This document shows positions 14,442 through 23,428 of a stretch of 26,039 nt of DNA, in pieces. The stretch's first letter is position 1. Each line of letters starts with the position of its first letter. The stretch lies in assembly GCA_021324035.1 (NCBI GenBank), contig JAJPJU010000251.1, positions 1 through 26,039 of the forward strand. The letters are read 5' to 3'. The notes under the pieces were generated by a model, which was given only the letters and a program-made list of their open reading frames with translations, made no database searches and was not told the origin of the DNA. This DNA comes from Spartobacteria bacterium. GTDB taxonomy: Bacteria > Verrucomicrobiota > Verrucomicrobiia > Chthoniobacterales > UBA10450. The translations under genes and the position numbers were made by a program.

Positions 14442-15772
14442 GCCGCCAGTTCTTGGAGAACGGCTTGATTCATTCGGATGCCCATGTCGAAATTCTCCAA
14501 CGGGAAATTCTCGTTAGGCGAATGAGCGCGGCAATCCTGCAGCGCCAGTCCGAGCAACAGCGTTTCCACGCCGAGGATTTTTCGAAAATCGGAGACGATC
14601 GGGATACTGCCACCTTCGCGAATGAGCGAAGCATCCTTGTCGAACGCTTTCTTCAGCGCGCGCTGGGCAGCTTTGCCAAACTTGCTATTGGGATCCGTCA
14701 AATACCACGGCCCGTGATGGCCTGCGGTCATTTCCAAACTCACTCCCGGCGGCAGATTTTTTTGCAGATGTTTCTTCACTCGATCAATAATCACGTCCGC
14801 CTGTTGGTTCGGAACCAAACGGAAGGTCAGTTTCGCCATCGAATGGCTCGGCAACACGGTTTTCGTGCCCGGTCCCTGATAACCGCTTCCCATTCCATTG
14901 ATCTCGGCCGTCGGCCGTGCCCAGATTCGCTCGAGCGTGCTGAAACCAGCTTCGCCAAAAAGCGCAGGCGCCCGGGTTTCGGCGAGGATTTCGGCGTCCG
15001 CATCAACCGGTAATTTTCTCCAGGCCTCGCGTTCCCAATCCTGCAATGGCGCAACTTCGTCATAAAAGCCCTCCACCGCGATGTGGCCGTTCTCGTCGTG
15101 AAGCGTGGACAACATTCTCGCGAGCGCGGCGGCTGGATTCGCGACTGCGCCGCCAAAAACGCCCGAATGTAAATCCATCTTCGCGCCAGTGACTTTAACT
15201 TCGAGCGCGGCCACTCCTCGCAAACCATAACTGATCGTCGGCTGATGTTTCGCGACCATTCCCGTGTCCGAGACCACCACCACCTCGCACTTCAAGGCGT
15301 CACGATTGTCAGTGAGGAATTTTCCGAGATTTTGACTGCCGACTTCCTCCTCGCCTTCCACCACCAGGTCGATATTCACCGGAAGGTCGCCGTTTTTTTG
15401 CAGCGTTTCCTGGATTCCAAGTATGTGGGCCAGGATTTGTCCTTTGTTGTCGGTAGCGCCACGCGCGAAGACGTAGCCGTTTTTCAACACCGGTTCGAAC
15501 GGGGGCGAGTCCCACAACTCCAGTGGATCCGGCGGTTGAACGTCGTAATGGCCGTACAGCAAAACCGTTGGCCGGTTTTTCTTGTGCTCGTTTCGCGCCC
15601 AGACAATCGGATGGCCGGCGGTCGGGACGACTTTTGATTCCAAGCCAATCTTGGTGAGTTTCTCGGAGAGCCAGGTAGCGCAATCGCGGACTTTGCCGGC
15701 GTATTTTTCGTCGGTTGAAACACTCGGAAACCGCAAAAACGAATAATAATCCTGGAGATAATCGTCGCGCAT
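14438..15772 (-). CDS. M20-family dipeptidase (CNDP-like)
   Basis: The protein has 444 residues, normal for the carnosinase/succinyl-diaminopimelate desuccinylase group. Zinc and catalytic residues are visible in order: YGHYDVQPPDP (His, Asp), GATDNKGQILAH (Asp), VEGEEEVGS (Glu-Glu), VVVSDTG (Asp) and RAHSPNE (His). The dimerisation lid lies between about 190 and 310. It should hydrolyse dipeptides in the cytoplasm. It lies between an APC permease (36-bp gap) and the NlpC/P60-like gene (ATGA overlap). I infer a peptide or cell-wall-fragment uptake and breakdown unit; the true substrate is not visible. Confidence 0.93.
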   Translation of the reverse strand: MRDDYLQDYYSFLRFPSVSTDEKYAGKVRDCATWLSEKLTKIGLESKVVPTAGHPIVWARNEHKKNRPTVLLYGHYDVQPPDPLELWDSPPFEPVLKNGYVFARGATDNKGQILAHILGIQETLQKNGDLPVNIDLVVEGEEEVGSQNLGKFLTDNRDALKCEVVVVSDTGMVAKHQPTISYGLRGVAALEVKVTGAKMDLHSGVFGGAVANPAAALARMLSTLHDENGHIAVEGFYDEVAPLQDWEREAWRKLPVDADAEILAETRAPALFGEAGFSTLERIWARPTAEINGMGSGYQGPGTKTVLPSHSMAKLTFRLVPNQQADVIIDRVKKHLQKNLPPGVSLEMTAGHHGPWYLTDPNSKFGKAAQRALKKAFDKDASLIREGGSIPIVSDFRKILGVETLLLGLALQDCRAHSPNENFPLENFDMGIRMNQAVLQELAA

Positions 15773-15808
15773 GATTGGAAAACTAAACGGTTTTTAGTTG
15801 TTTGCCTA

Positions 15809-17143
15809 TTACTTCCGCTGCAACCGCAGTCGTGCGAAATATCCTGCCGACGCGATCGCCAGCACGATTCCGTTAATTTCAAATTCCCAAAGCGTCGCGT
15901 GGGCGAGGATCCAGATGATCGCGATAATCGCGAGCGCAGGAATGATTTTCATTCCTGGAAAATTGAACCCGGCGCCCCCGCCTTCCGTTCGCACATCGCG
16001 TTGCACCAAAAACCAGCAGGCTGCGCAGCAAAGCAGATACATCAAGAGGACCGCAACATTCGAAAGCACAGCCAATTGCTCGAAGGTTCCGCTCACCGAC
16101 ATCGCGAACGCGAGCACGGTGTAAGTGATGATCGCTACGTCGGGTGTACGATAACGCGGATGAACATGCGCAAACCACGCCGGGACCGAGCCGTCGCGCC
16201 CAAAAGCGAAAATCATTCGCGGCGAGCTCAGGATGTCACTGGTCACAAAACCGAAAGCCGAAATTGTTGCGCCAGCGAGCAAAACCGTTCGGCCGGTATT
16301 GCCGAGAAATTGAAACGCTGCTTCGGCCAGCGGCCCGTCTTTGTAATTCGCAATTTGGTTTCCAAGCACTCCCTGGCCGACGATCTGGATCAAAAGATAA
16401 ATGATCGTCGTGATCAACAGCGCCAGATAAATTGAGCGCGGAACTGTCCGCGCCGGGTTCTTTACTTCGCCGCTTGGAATGAGCGCGACTTCAATTCCAA
16501 CAAACGCGAACATCAAGACAACCACGCTGTCGCCGAGCGCCTTGCTTCCCGGCCACGCGGTGAACGAGATGTTTGCCGGATGAATGAAAAAAATTCCGAC
16601 GGATAGAAAAAGCAGGATCGGCAAAAGTTTCGCCAGCGTGACAAATGTCACCGCGGCCGCGCCTTCACGAACACCGCGAACATTGATAAAGACAAGAACG
16701 CCATAAACGACAGCCATCGCAATTATCCGCATGATCGGATTGTTCAAAACGGGCAAAAGGCTGGCGACGGAGTTCACAAAGACATTCACGACACCAGCGA
16801 CCGCGCAGATGGCGGTGAGACAGTAAAGAATACCGGCGAGAAATCCGACATAACGCCCGAATGCAACTTCGACGTAGGCGTAAAGCCCGCCGGTCAGCGA
16901 AACCCGGCTGCCCGCGATTGCGAAACAGGTCACAAATAAAACCATCGCCAGCGCGCAGCAGACAAATGCAAGCGGCGCGGCCGCGCCGAGGTTCCTGGCG
17001 ACAAGCGAAGGCAAAACAAAAATCCCGGCGCCGATCGTTGCGTTAACGATGTTCGCGGTGAGCCCGGGTATTCCGATCGCGCGGATTAGCTGATGATCGA
17101 CTCGCTCGGCTTGTTGGATTTCCGTCGCGGATTCGCCGGGCAT
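15809..17143 (-). CDS. APC-superfamily amino acid permease
   Basis: The protein has 444 residues from the ATG at 17143; a TTG at 17179 would add 12 residues. About 12 membrane helices are visible. Helix 1 has the family motif NATIGAGIFVLPSLVA. The conserved SGEVKNPARTVPRSI loop after helix 6 and the PRMIFAFGRDGSVPAWFAHVHPRYRTP loop after helix 8 are typical APC/amino-acid transporter features. It imports amino acids or related compounds across the inner membrane. It is the first gene of the unit that includes the dipeptidase and NlpC/P60-like protein, and it is divergent from smc. Confidence 0.93.
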   Translation of the reverse strand: MPGESATEIQQAERVDHQLIRAIGIPGLTANIVNATIGAGIFVLPSLVARNLGAAAPLAFVCCALAMVLFVTCFAIAGSRVSLTGGLYAYVEVAFGRYVGFLAGILYCLTAICAVAGVVNVFVNSVASLLPVLNNPIMRIIAMAVVYGVLVFINVRGVREGAAAVTFVTLAKLLPILLFLSVGIFFIHPANISFTAWPGSKALGDSVVVLMFAFVGIEVALIPSGEVKNPARTVPRSIYLALLITTIIYLLIQIVGQGVLGNQIANYKDGPLAEAAFQFLGNTGRTVLLAGATISAFGFVTSDILSSPRMIFAFGRDGSVPAWFAHVHPRYRTPDVAIITYTVLAFAMSVSGTFEQLAVLSNVAVLLMYLLCCAACWFLVQRDVRTEGGGAGFNFPGMKIIPALAIIAIIWILAHATLWEFEINGIVLAIASAGYFARLRLQRK

Positions 17144-17256
17144 GGGCGGGATGGTGCCGGATTCGGGTGACGCAGGCAAGCCGGAACCGGCCGGCGCTAA
17201 AATACCAAATGTGGGGCTTTACCCCGGAGTTCAGCCCACAAATTGTGTAATTTTGC

Positions 17257-17283
17257 TTGTCACGGCACCTGGGTTACTATATT
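17257..17283 (+). promoter_or_regulatory. possible smc promoter (weak)
   Basis: TTGTCA (17257-17262) is followed after 15 nt by TATATT (17278-17283), 33 bases before the smc ATG. The spacing is short for sigma-70, so this is only a candidate. Confidence 0.25.
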
Positions 17284-17315
17284 GCCCATAAGGCTGATAG
17301 TTGGGCCCCGCCCAC

Positions 17316-20300
17316 ATGCACCTACAATCGCTCGAACTTTTCGGCTTCAAGTCGTTTGCCGACAAAACCGTCTTCAATTTCCACGAAGGCGTTACCGCAA
17401 TCGTCGGCCCTAACGGCTGCGGCAAATCGAACCTGCTTGACGCAATCAAGTGGGTCCTTGGCGAACAGTCCGCCAAATCTCTTCGCGGCGGCGAAATGGC
17501 CGACGTGATTTTTAACGGCACCGATAATCGCAAGCCGCTGAGCTTCGCCGAAGTTTCGCTCACCTTCACCGATTGCGCGTCGGAATTGAACGTGGACTGG
17601 CACGACGTTCGCGTGACGCGGCGCGTTTATCGCGACGGAAATTCCGAATATCTCCTCAACAAGACGGTGTGCCGTTTGAAAGACATCCAAAATCTTTTCG
17701 CCGATACCGGCGTGGCTCGCTCCGCCTATTCGATGATGGAACAGGGCAAGATCGACATGATCCTGAGCTCGCGGCCCGAGGATCGTCGCGCGATTTTTGA
17801 GGAAGCGGCCGGGATCACAAAATACAAATCGCAAAAAAAGGAAGCGCTTCGAAAACTGGAGGCGACCGAGGCGAATCTTTTGCGCATCGGCGACGTGATT
17901 AAAGAAGTGAAGCGGCAGATTGGTTCCCTTCAACGCCAGGCCGGCAAAGCGCGCCGTTACCAGGCATTGCATGCCGATTTGCGCGTGCTCGACACTCATC
18001 ATTCCAGGAAACAACTCGCCAAACTGGAAGCTGATCTGGCTCACTGCCGGGCCGAAATCGAAAAGATCGCAGGCTCGGAACAGTCCGGGCGCACAAAAAT
18101 CGACCAAAGCGAAAGCGAACTGGCGGCCGAACGCCAGGCGCTCGACAAAATCGATATTGAAATCGCCGACATCCGCGCCGAAGCGCTACGACTGCAGAGC
18201 GAGATGGCCGCGCACAAAAGCAGGATCGAATTCAATCGTCTGCGCAAAGACGAGCTCAATGATCTGATCGAACGCGCGCGCGCAGACATTGCCGCTGCCG
18301 AAACCAAACGCAAACAGCACGCGGCGCAGATTCTCGAAAGCGACACCCACATCAAAAACACGCAGCACCTCCTCCAATCCAAGCAGGGGGAACTCGCAAA
18401 GGTCACGGAGGCCCTGGATAAATTAAGGGCGCGCCGTGAAGCCCGCGAGACCGAACGAAAAAACGCGACCGCGTCGCTTTCAAAATTCGAAACCCGAATC
18501 GATAAGCTCGAAGATGAATTGGCCGGGCTCACTGCTCGTCGCGAGCTGACCGAAGAACAAATTCGGGAACTTGGCTCTGAAATCAAAGAGGCGACGAAAG
18601 CTCGCGAGCAACTCATTGCCGAAATCGGCGCCGCCCACCAATCTACCGAGTCCGAGCAAAAGAAACTGAACGAACTGCGCGCCCAATCTCAATCGACCGA
18701 AGAAAATTTACGGCGCCAGCAGGAACTCCTCGCCAAAGCCGACAGCGAGGTCGGAGCATTGGAGCGGACCTTCGCTGAAAAACGTTCTACCCTGGAAATT
18801 TTGCGCCAATTGAACGCCGAAGGTGAAGGACTCGCCCAGGGTTCACAGGCAGTTCTCAAAGGTCTGGATGATCCGGAGCGTTATCGGGACGCAATCGTCG
18901 GCTCACTCGTTGCGCAGATCGACGTCGATCCCAAATTTATTCCGGCGGTGGAGGCCGCGCTCGGACGGAACTTGCACGCAGTGATTTTGAAAGACGTGCA
19001 GAGCGCCGAGGAAATTCTGTCGCGCTTGACCAGGAAGAAGCTCGGCCAGGCCGCGTTGTTCGTCTCAAAACTTGGCGCGTCGGCTCACGAATCAGTGCGC
19101 AAAAGTCTGCCAAAAGGCGCGTTGGCCTGGGCAATTGATAAAGTCGTGACCCCGCGCGCGGTTGAACCGCTCGTGCGCCAATTGCTGTCCGGCGTTGTGA
19201 TTTTCGCGAAGTTCGATGACGCCATCGCCGCCAAACAGGATGAGCCGACTCTGGCAATGGCAACGCTGGACGGTGAATTTATATCGGCGGAAGGAATCGT
19301 TTTCGGCGGGAGCAGCACGGTGAAAGCCGATTCATTGCTGGCGCGTAAAGCAAGGGTCGCGGCGCTGGAAAAGGAAATGGTCGAGTTCGAAGGCCAGCGA
19401 GCAATCATCATCCAACAGCGCGATCAGGCCAAGGCCCGCGTCGAGAACGCTTTGCGTCAGGTCGACGAAATGCGTGCGCATCATCAAGCTGCGCACCTTT
19501 CGCACTCAACCTCAGCTCACAAGATTTCGCTGTTGCAAGCCGACGAAAAAGAAGCGGGCCGCAGGATCGAAAATCTAAAGTCGGAAAAAGTAACGCTCGA
19601 GCAGCAAATCGAATCCGCCAACGAACGCGTAAGCGGCCTCGAAGCGGAACTCGACTCTGCGCGAAACGAGCTCGCTGAACAGGAGGCGGCGCAGCATGAC
19701 GCGGAGAAAGATGAAAAAGGCGCGCGTTCAGACGAGGAAAAGACAGTCGAGTCGCTGAATGATTTACGTCTGGCGATCGCTACCACGCGTCAACGCCTTG
19801 AAAACTTGGAAGCGCAGAGGCAGCCAATGGCCGCGCGCGACACCGAGCTCGCGGAACTGATCGGTTTGCGGAACGCCGACATTTCCAATTACGAGAGCAA
19901 ACTGGCGACGCAAACGCAGGAAAATCAGGACGCCGAGTTGGCAATCAAGGAGCAAGGCGCGCTGGCCGCGGAAAAAGAAGCGCAGGCAGCCGAAATTTCC
20001 TCGCAACGCACCGAACGTTTCAAAGCGGTCCAGACCCGGGAAACCGAGCTCCGCAAATTCCGTGATTCGCTCAGCGAACTTCAGGAAACCCGCGGACATC
20101 AACAGGTCCGCGAATCGCAATTGCAGATGCAAATCGATAATCTCGCGGAAACGATTTCGCGCCGTTATCAGATCGATCTCCGCGCATTCGCGCCGGACGA
20201 AGCTGAATTCGACAAGATTTTGCGGGCCCAGCTCAAGCGCACCGAGAAAGATGCCGCCCCAAACATCGATCTTGGCGAAGAAGAACTGCAGAATCTGATC

Positions 20301-21038
20301 ACCGATCTCACGCGTCAGCTCGATAACATGGGACCTGTGAATCTCGACGCCGTCCAGGAATACGATGAACTGGAAGAGCGTTACAAATTCCTCGAATCGC
20401 AAAATACCGATCTCACAAATTCGCGTCGCGAACTGCTCGACGTCATTGCGAAAATCAATTCTACGACCAGGACATTGTTCGCCGACACCTTCGCGCAGAT
20501 CCGGGCGAACTTTAAGGAAATGTTTGCCGAGCTGTTTGGCGGCGGGCGCGCGGACCTGGCATTGATGGATGAGAGTGATCCGTTGAACTGCGGAATCGAA
20601 ATTTCGGCGAAGCCCCCCGGCAAGCAGTTGCAAAGCGTTTCGCTTTTGAGCGGCGGCGAGCGCGCGATGACCGCGGTCTCGCTGCTATTCGCGATCTACA
20701 TGGTGCGACCCAGTCCATTTTGTGTTTTGGACGAAATTGATGCGCCTTTGGACGAGAGCAACATCAACCGGTTTTGTCGCATGCTCGACCGTTTCATTGC
20801 TCAGAGCCAATTCGTGATCATCACTCACAACAAGCGCACGATTTCCAAAGCGGACATCCTTTACGGCGTGACAATGCAGGAACGCGGCGTCAGCAAGCTG
20901 GTCGGCATGAAAATGACTGCCGCGCCGACAGCCGAACAAGCCCCGGCGACGCCGCAACGCGAACCGGTTACTTCGCAACGACAATTCGCACTGGCCGAAA
21001 ACGGAAACGGCCACCAAAAAGCGAGCCGCGCTCGATAG
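17316..21038 (+). CDS. smc: chromosome segregation protein SMC
   Basis: The protein has 1240 residues, within the usual 1150-1250. The N-terminal Walker A is GPNGCGKSN (31-39), with DAIKWVLGEQSAKSLRG and the Q-loop region. Two long coiled coils (about 165-505 and 680-1020) flank a hinge (about 510-675; SQAVLKGLDDPERYRDAIVG and VEAALGRNLHAVIL). The C-terminal head carries the ABC signature LLSGGERAMTAVSLLF (about 1109) and Walker B FCVLDEIDAPLDE (about 1134). A 50-residue Ala/Pro/Gln-rich tail follows the head. It compacts and separates chromosomes with ScpA/ScpB, not in the window. A TTG at 17301 is open, but ATG 17316 begins the conserved MHLQSLELFGFKSF. The TAG stop sits at the edge of a palindromic element. 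Confidence 0.97.
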   Translation: MHLQSLELFGFKSFADKTVFNFHEGVTAIVGPNGCGKSNLLDAIKWVLGEQSAKSLRGGEMADVIFNGTDNRKPLSFAEVSLTFTDCASELNVDWHDVRVTRRVYRDGNSEYLLNKTVCRLKDIQNLFADTGVARSAYSMMEQGKIDMILSSRPEDRRAIFEEAAGITKYKSQKKEALRKLEATEANLLRIGDVIKEVKRQIGSLQRQAGKARRYQALHADLRVLDTHHSRKQLAKLEADLAHCRAEIEKIAGSEQSGRTKIDQSESELAAERQALDKIDIEIADIRAEALRLQSEMAAHKSRIEFNRLRKDELNDLIERARADIAAAETKRKQHAAQILESDTHIKNTQHLLQSKQGELAKVTEALDKLRARREARETERKNATASLSKFETRIDKLEDELAGLTARRELTEEQIRELGSEIKEATKAREQLIAEIGAAHQSTESEQKKLNELRAQSQSTEENLRRQQELLAKADSEVGALERTFAEKRSTLEILRQLNAEGEGLAQGSQAVLKGLDDPERYRDAIVGSLVAQIDVDPKFIPAVEAALGRNLHAVILKDVQSAEEILSRLTRKKLGQAALFVSKLGASAHESVRKSLPKGALAWAIDKVVTPRAVEPLVRQLLSGVVIFAKFDDAIAAKQDEPTLAMATLDGEFISAEGIVFGGSSTVKADSLLARKARVAALEKEMVEFEGQRAIIIQQRDQAKARVENALRQVDEMRAHHQAAHLSHSTSAHKISLLQADEKEAGRRIENLKSEKVTLEQQIESANERVSGLEAELDSARNELAEQEAAQHDAEKDEKGARSDEEKTVESLNDLRLAIATTRQRLENLEAQRQPMAARDTELAELIGLRNADISNYESKLATQTQENQDAELAIKEQGALAAEKEAQAAEISSQRTERFKAVQTRETELRKFRDSLSELQETRGHQQVRESQLQMQIDNLAETISRRYQIDLRAFAPDEAEFDKILRAQLKRTEKDAAPNIDLGEEELQNLITDLTRQLDNMGPVNLDAVQEYDELEERYKFLESQNTDLTNSRRELLDVIAKINSTTRTLFADTFAQIRANFKEMFAELFGGGRADLALMDESDPLNCGIEISAKPPGKQLQSVSLLSGGERAMTAVSLLFAIYMVRPSPFCVLDEIDAPLDESNINRFCRMLDRFIAQSQFVIITHNKRTISKADILYGVTMQERGVSKLVGMKMTAAPTAEQAPATPQREPVTSQRQFALAENGNGHQKASRAR

Positions 21039-21047
21039 GTAACGTCC

Positions 21048-21182
21048 GGGGAGCGCAGGCGCCTCGCGTGCTGGCGATCGCGCCCTCGCGATCGCGAACC
21101 TCTGCTGACCATCGCAGAGTGTCACTTGCAGCGGCGTTTCGGCGGGGCGCCGAAACAGGCACGCGAGGCGTGTGCGCTCCCC
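21048..21182. repeat. 135-bp four-way-junction palindromic element
   Basis: The outer arms at 21048-21071 and 21159-21182 are inverted repeats matching at 22 of 24 positions (GGGGAGCGCA ... CGCCTCGCGTGC). They enclose three separate hairpins: GCGATCGCG/CGCGATCGC (21074-21095, loop CCCT), CTCTGC/GCAGAG (21100-21119), and GTTTCGGCG/CGCCGAAAC (21136-21156, loop GGG). The folded form resembles a cloverleaf. It occupies most of the 191-bp gap between smc and the E1-alpha gene. No tRNA features (no anticodon loop or T-loop) and no T-tract are seen, so it is a REP/BIME- or MITE-like repeat. Confidence 0.82.
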
Positions 21183-21229
21183 ACAAAAAAATTTTGCGCG
21201 CGACTGGCGATCTTGGGTAAAATTCCGGG

Positions 21230-22291
21230 ATGCTTCAAACCGCGCAGCGGGGAAAAAAGTCGAAGAAAGCTGCGCCCGGAAAACCGTCGGGGAAAAGCGC
21301 CGGTGTTCATGATCGTTTCGTGGAAGCGTTTCGGTGGATGCTGACCGCCCGCATCCTCGAAGATAAACTGGCAAGTCTCTATCGCGGCGGAATGATTGTT
21401 GGCGGCGTGTATCTCGGCCGCGGACAGGAGGCGGTCAGCGCAGCCTGCGGAATGTTTTTGCAGAAAGGCGATGTTTTTGGACCGCTGATTCGCGATCAAG
21501 CCGGACGCTCCGCATTCGGCGAACCGCTGCTCGACGTTGTGCGGACTTATCTTGGCTCAGTCAAAGGCCCAATGCGCGGCCGGGATGGAAACATTCACCG
21601 GGGGCGGCCTCGCGAAAACCAGCTAGCCATGATCAGCCATCTCGGGGCGATGATTCCGGTGATGGTGGGAAAGCTGATGGCGAAACGGATGAAGGGCGAA
21701 AAAGATTTCGTCGGCTTGACCACAATTGGCGAGGGTGGAATGCAGACTGGGGCATCGCACGAAGGGTTGAACATCGCGGCAGTAGAACAAGTGCCGCTGG
21801 TGGTTGTCGTTACCAATAATCATTGGGCCTATTCCACGCCTAACGAACGTGAGTTCGCTTGCGCAAATTTGGTCGATCGCGCGATCGGCTACGGCTACGA
21901 AGGTCACAAAATCGACGGAACTGACCTGAATCAATGTCTCGAAGTCATCGAGACTGCGGTGAAGAGAGCGCGCGCGGGACGTCCACCGCAGCTGGTCGTC
22001 GCCGAAGTTTTGAGACTCGCAGGTCACGGCGAACACGATGATGCCAGTTACGTTCCGCAGGAAATGAAGGGTCAGCCATTCGCGCAGGACCCAGTCGCGC
22101 GAACTGAGAAATTCATTCTCGGAAACGGATTACTCAATGCAGACGCGTTGAAGCAAATGCGCGCTCAGATTGCAAAGGAAGTCGACGAAGCTGTCGCGAC
22201 AGCGCAGCAGGAAGATCCGCCGCACCCGCGCGAAGAAGATTGGCGGTCGATGTCGACAGGCGATTTACTCGATCGACCTCAGCTCGGTTAA
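21230..22291 (+). CDS. pdhA: pyruvate (2-oxo acid) dehydrogenase E1 component, alpha subunit
   Basis: The protein has 353 residues. The ThDP-binding motif is GEGGMQTGASHEGLNIAAVEQ ending VVVVTNNHWAYST, with Glu in place of the more common Asp in the first GDG. MLTARILEDKLASLYRGG, GRGQEAVSAACGMFLQKGD and GRDGNIHRG mark the E1-alpha fold. With E1-beta and E2 next door it decarboxylates a 2-oxo acid, most likely pyruvate; branched-chain substrates cannot be excluded by sequence. The basic N-terminal 25 residues (KKSKKAAPGKPSGKS) are outside the domain. Its TAA stop abuts an AT-rich repeat. Confidence 0.92.
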   Translation: MLQTAQRGKKSKKAAPGKPSGKSAGVHDRFVEAFRWMLTARILEDKLASLYRGGMIVGGVYLGRGQEAVSAACGMFLQKGDVFGPLIRDQAGRSAFGEPLLDVVRTYLGSVKGPMRGRDGNIHRGRPRENQLAMISHLGAMIPVMVGKLMAKRMKGEKDFVGLTTIGEGGMQTGASHEGLNIAAVEQVPLVVVVTNNHWAYSTPNEREFACANLVDRAIGYGYEGHKIDGTDLNQCLEVIETAVKRARAGRPPQLVVAEVLRLAGHGEHDDASYVPQEMKGQPFAQDPVARTEKFILGNGLLNADALKQMRAQIAKEVDEAVATAQQEDPPHPREEDWRSMSTGDLLDRPQLG

Positions 22292-22370
22292 AAAACTCGA
22301 AATCCGAATATCGAAATCCGAAACAAATTCGAATGACCAAATCTCAAATCGCAGGATTCGGATTTTCTTG
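22292..22370. repeat. AT-rich MITE-like repeat (CGAAATCCGAA family), copy 2
   Basis: The left arm (22292-22334) matches the right arm of the element at 12221-12369 in inverse orientation at 39 of 43 bases. A short degenerate inverted end, GATTCGGATTTTCTTG, closes it at 22355-22370. It starts directly at the TAA stop of the E1-alpha gene, as copy 1 starts at the 3' end of queF, and lies upstream of the E1-beta start. Confidence 0.72.
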
Positions 22371-22397
22371 TCACTGGTCACAGGTCACTTGTCACTT
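22370..22397 (+). repeat. tandem heptamer GTCACNN x4 before the E1-beta gene
   Basis: GTCACTG, GTCACAG, GTCACTT, GTCACTT follow one another and end 5 bases before the E1-beta ATG at 22403, where a ribosome binding site would be expected. No Shine-Dalgarno sequence is present. Confidence 0.75.
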
Positions 22398-22402
22398 CTG
22401 AT

Positions 22403-23371
22403 ATGGCCGTTACCTATTTAGAGGCGATTCGCGAGGCGCAGACAAAACTGCTGCGCGACGATCCACGCGTTTTCATCTACGGACAAGACATCGCCGGAAA
22501 ATTCGGCGGCGCATTCAAGGCGACCAAAGGTCTCGCGGAAAAGTTTCCGGGGCGCGTTCTAAACACGCCAATCAGCGAAGATGCGATGGTCGGAACTGCG
22601 ATTGGTGCGGCACTCGAGGGAATGCGGCCGATTGTGGAAATGCAGTTCGCCGATTTTTCGAGCATTGCTCTCAACCAGATTCTCAACAATGCCGGCACGC
22701 ATTATTACCGGACGAATGTGCCAGTGCCGATAACCGTGCGGTTGCCGTCAGGCGGAACAAAAGGGAGCGGACCATTTCACAGTCAGAGCATGGAGGGGCT
22801 TTACTCGCACTACCCCGGCGTCGTCGTAATGACGCCCGCTACAGTGGAAGACGCTTACACAATGTTGATCGATGCCGTCGCGATCGACGATCCCGTGGTC
22901 TACTGCGAGCACAAATATCTTTATTATCATCTGAAGGCCGAGGCGTTGCCGAAGGACAGTTTTCCAGTTGGCAAAGCGCGAATCGTCCGGCCGGGACGCG
23001 ATCTGACAATCGTGACCTACAGCGCGATGCTGCACGAAGTGATTGGGGTGGCGAACGAGTTGCAGGGTGAAGGATTTGAAATTGAAATTGTCGATCTTCG
23101 AACCGTGAAACCCCTCGATACCGCGACGGTGCTCGCCTCCGTTGCCCGCACCGGGCGTTTACTTGCGGTCGGCGAGGCGTTTCCGTGGGGCGGTGTCACC
23201 GCTGAAGTAATCTCGCGTGTCACCACAGAAGGTTTTCACCTTCTCGATGCCGCACCTGTCCGGATCAACGCCAAAGATACGCCGATTCCATATCATCCAA
23301 ATCTTTGGAGCGAGCATCGGCCGAATCGGCAAATGATTTTAACCAAAGCCCGCCAAATCCTGCAGGAGTAA
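22403..23371 (+). CDS. pdhB: pyruvate (2-oxo acid) dehydrogenase E1 component, beta subunit
   Basis: The protein has 322 residues, normal for E1-beta. It opens MAVTYLEAIREAQTKLLRDD and carries VFIYGQDIAGKFGGAFKATKGL, NTPISEDAMVGTAIGAALEG with the ThDP-contacting Glu, MQFADFSSIALNQILNNAG, HSQSMEGLYSHYPGVVVMTP and the C-terminal IVDLRTVKPLDTATVLASVARTGRL. It forms the alpha2-beta2 heterotetramer with the preceding subunit. It is separated from that gene by a 111-bp spacer filled with repeats, and from E2 by 57 bp. Confidence 0.95.
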   Translation: MAVTYLEAIREAQTKLLRDDPRVFIYGQDIAGKFGGAFKATKGLAEKFPGRVLNTPISEDAMVGTAIGAALEGMRPIVEMQFADFSSIALNQILNNAGTHYYRTNVPVPITVRLPSGGTKGSGPFHSQSMEGLYSHYPGVVVMTPATVEDAYTMLIDAVAIDDPVVYCEHKYLYYHLKAEALPKDSFPVGKARIVRPGRDLTIVTYSAMLHEVIGVANELQGEGFEIEIVDLRTVKPLDTATVLASVARTGRLLAVGEAFPWGGVTAEVISRVTTEGFHLLDAAPVRINAKDTPIPYHPNLWSEHRPNRQMILTKARQILQE

Positions 23372-23380
23372 TAACCCACC

Positions 23381-23420
23381 TCTCAACTTCTCAACTTCTC
23401 AACTTCTCAACAACTCAACC
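23381..23420 (+). repeat. tandem octamer TCTCAACT array before the E2 gene
   Basis: Three perfect TCTCAACT units (23381-23404) are followed by two degenerate ones (TCTCAACA, ACTCAACC). The array ends 8 bases before the E2 ATG at 23429 and occupies the site of the missing Shine-Dalgarno sequence. Confidence 0.85.
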
Positions 23421-23428
23421 TCTTCCTC

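Noticed and set aside
17212..17226. GGGG-CTTTA-CCCC hairpin before the permease gene
   Set aside because: It lies between two divergent starts, so it terminates neither gene, and the stem is only 4 bp.
17322..18107. Long minus-strand open frame inside smc
   Set aside because: A shadow of the smc coding sequence; the composition is that of an antisense frame and no domain is visible.
19764..20633. 289-codon minus-strand open frame inside smc
   Set aside because: Antisense to conserved SMC coiled coil and head sequence; long antisense frames are expected in GC-rich genes.
21048..21182. Cloverleaf element as a tRNA or tmRNA-like gene
   Set aside because: No T-loop GTTCGA pattern, no anticodon-type loop, and the outer stem is far too long.
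23381..23420. Tandem octamers as a CRISPR array
   Set aside because: Units are adjacent with no spacers, and no cas genes are present.
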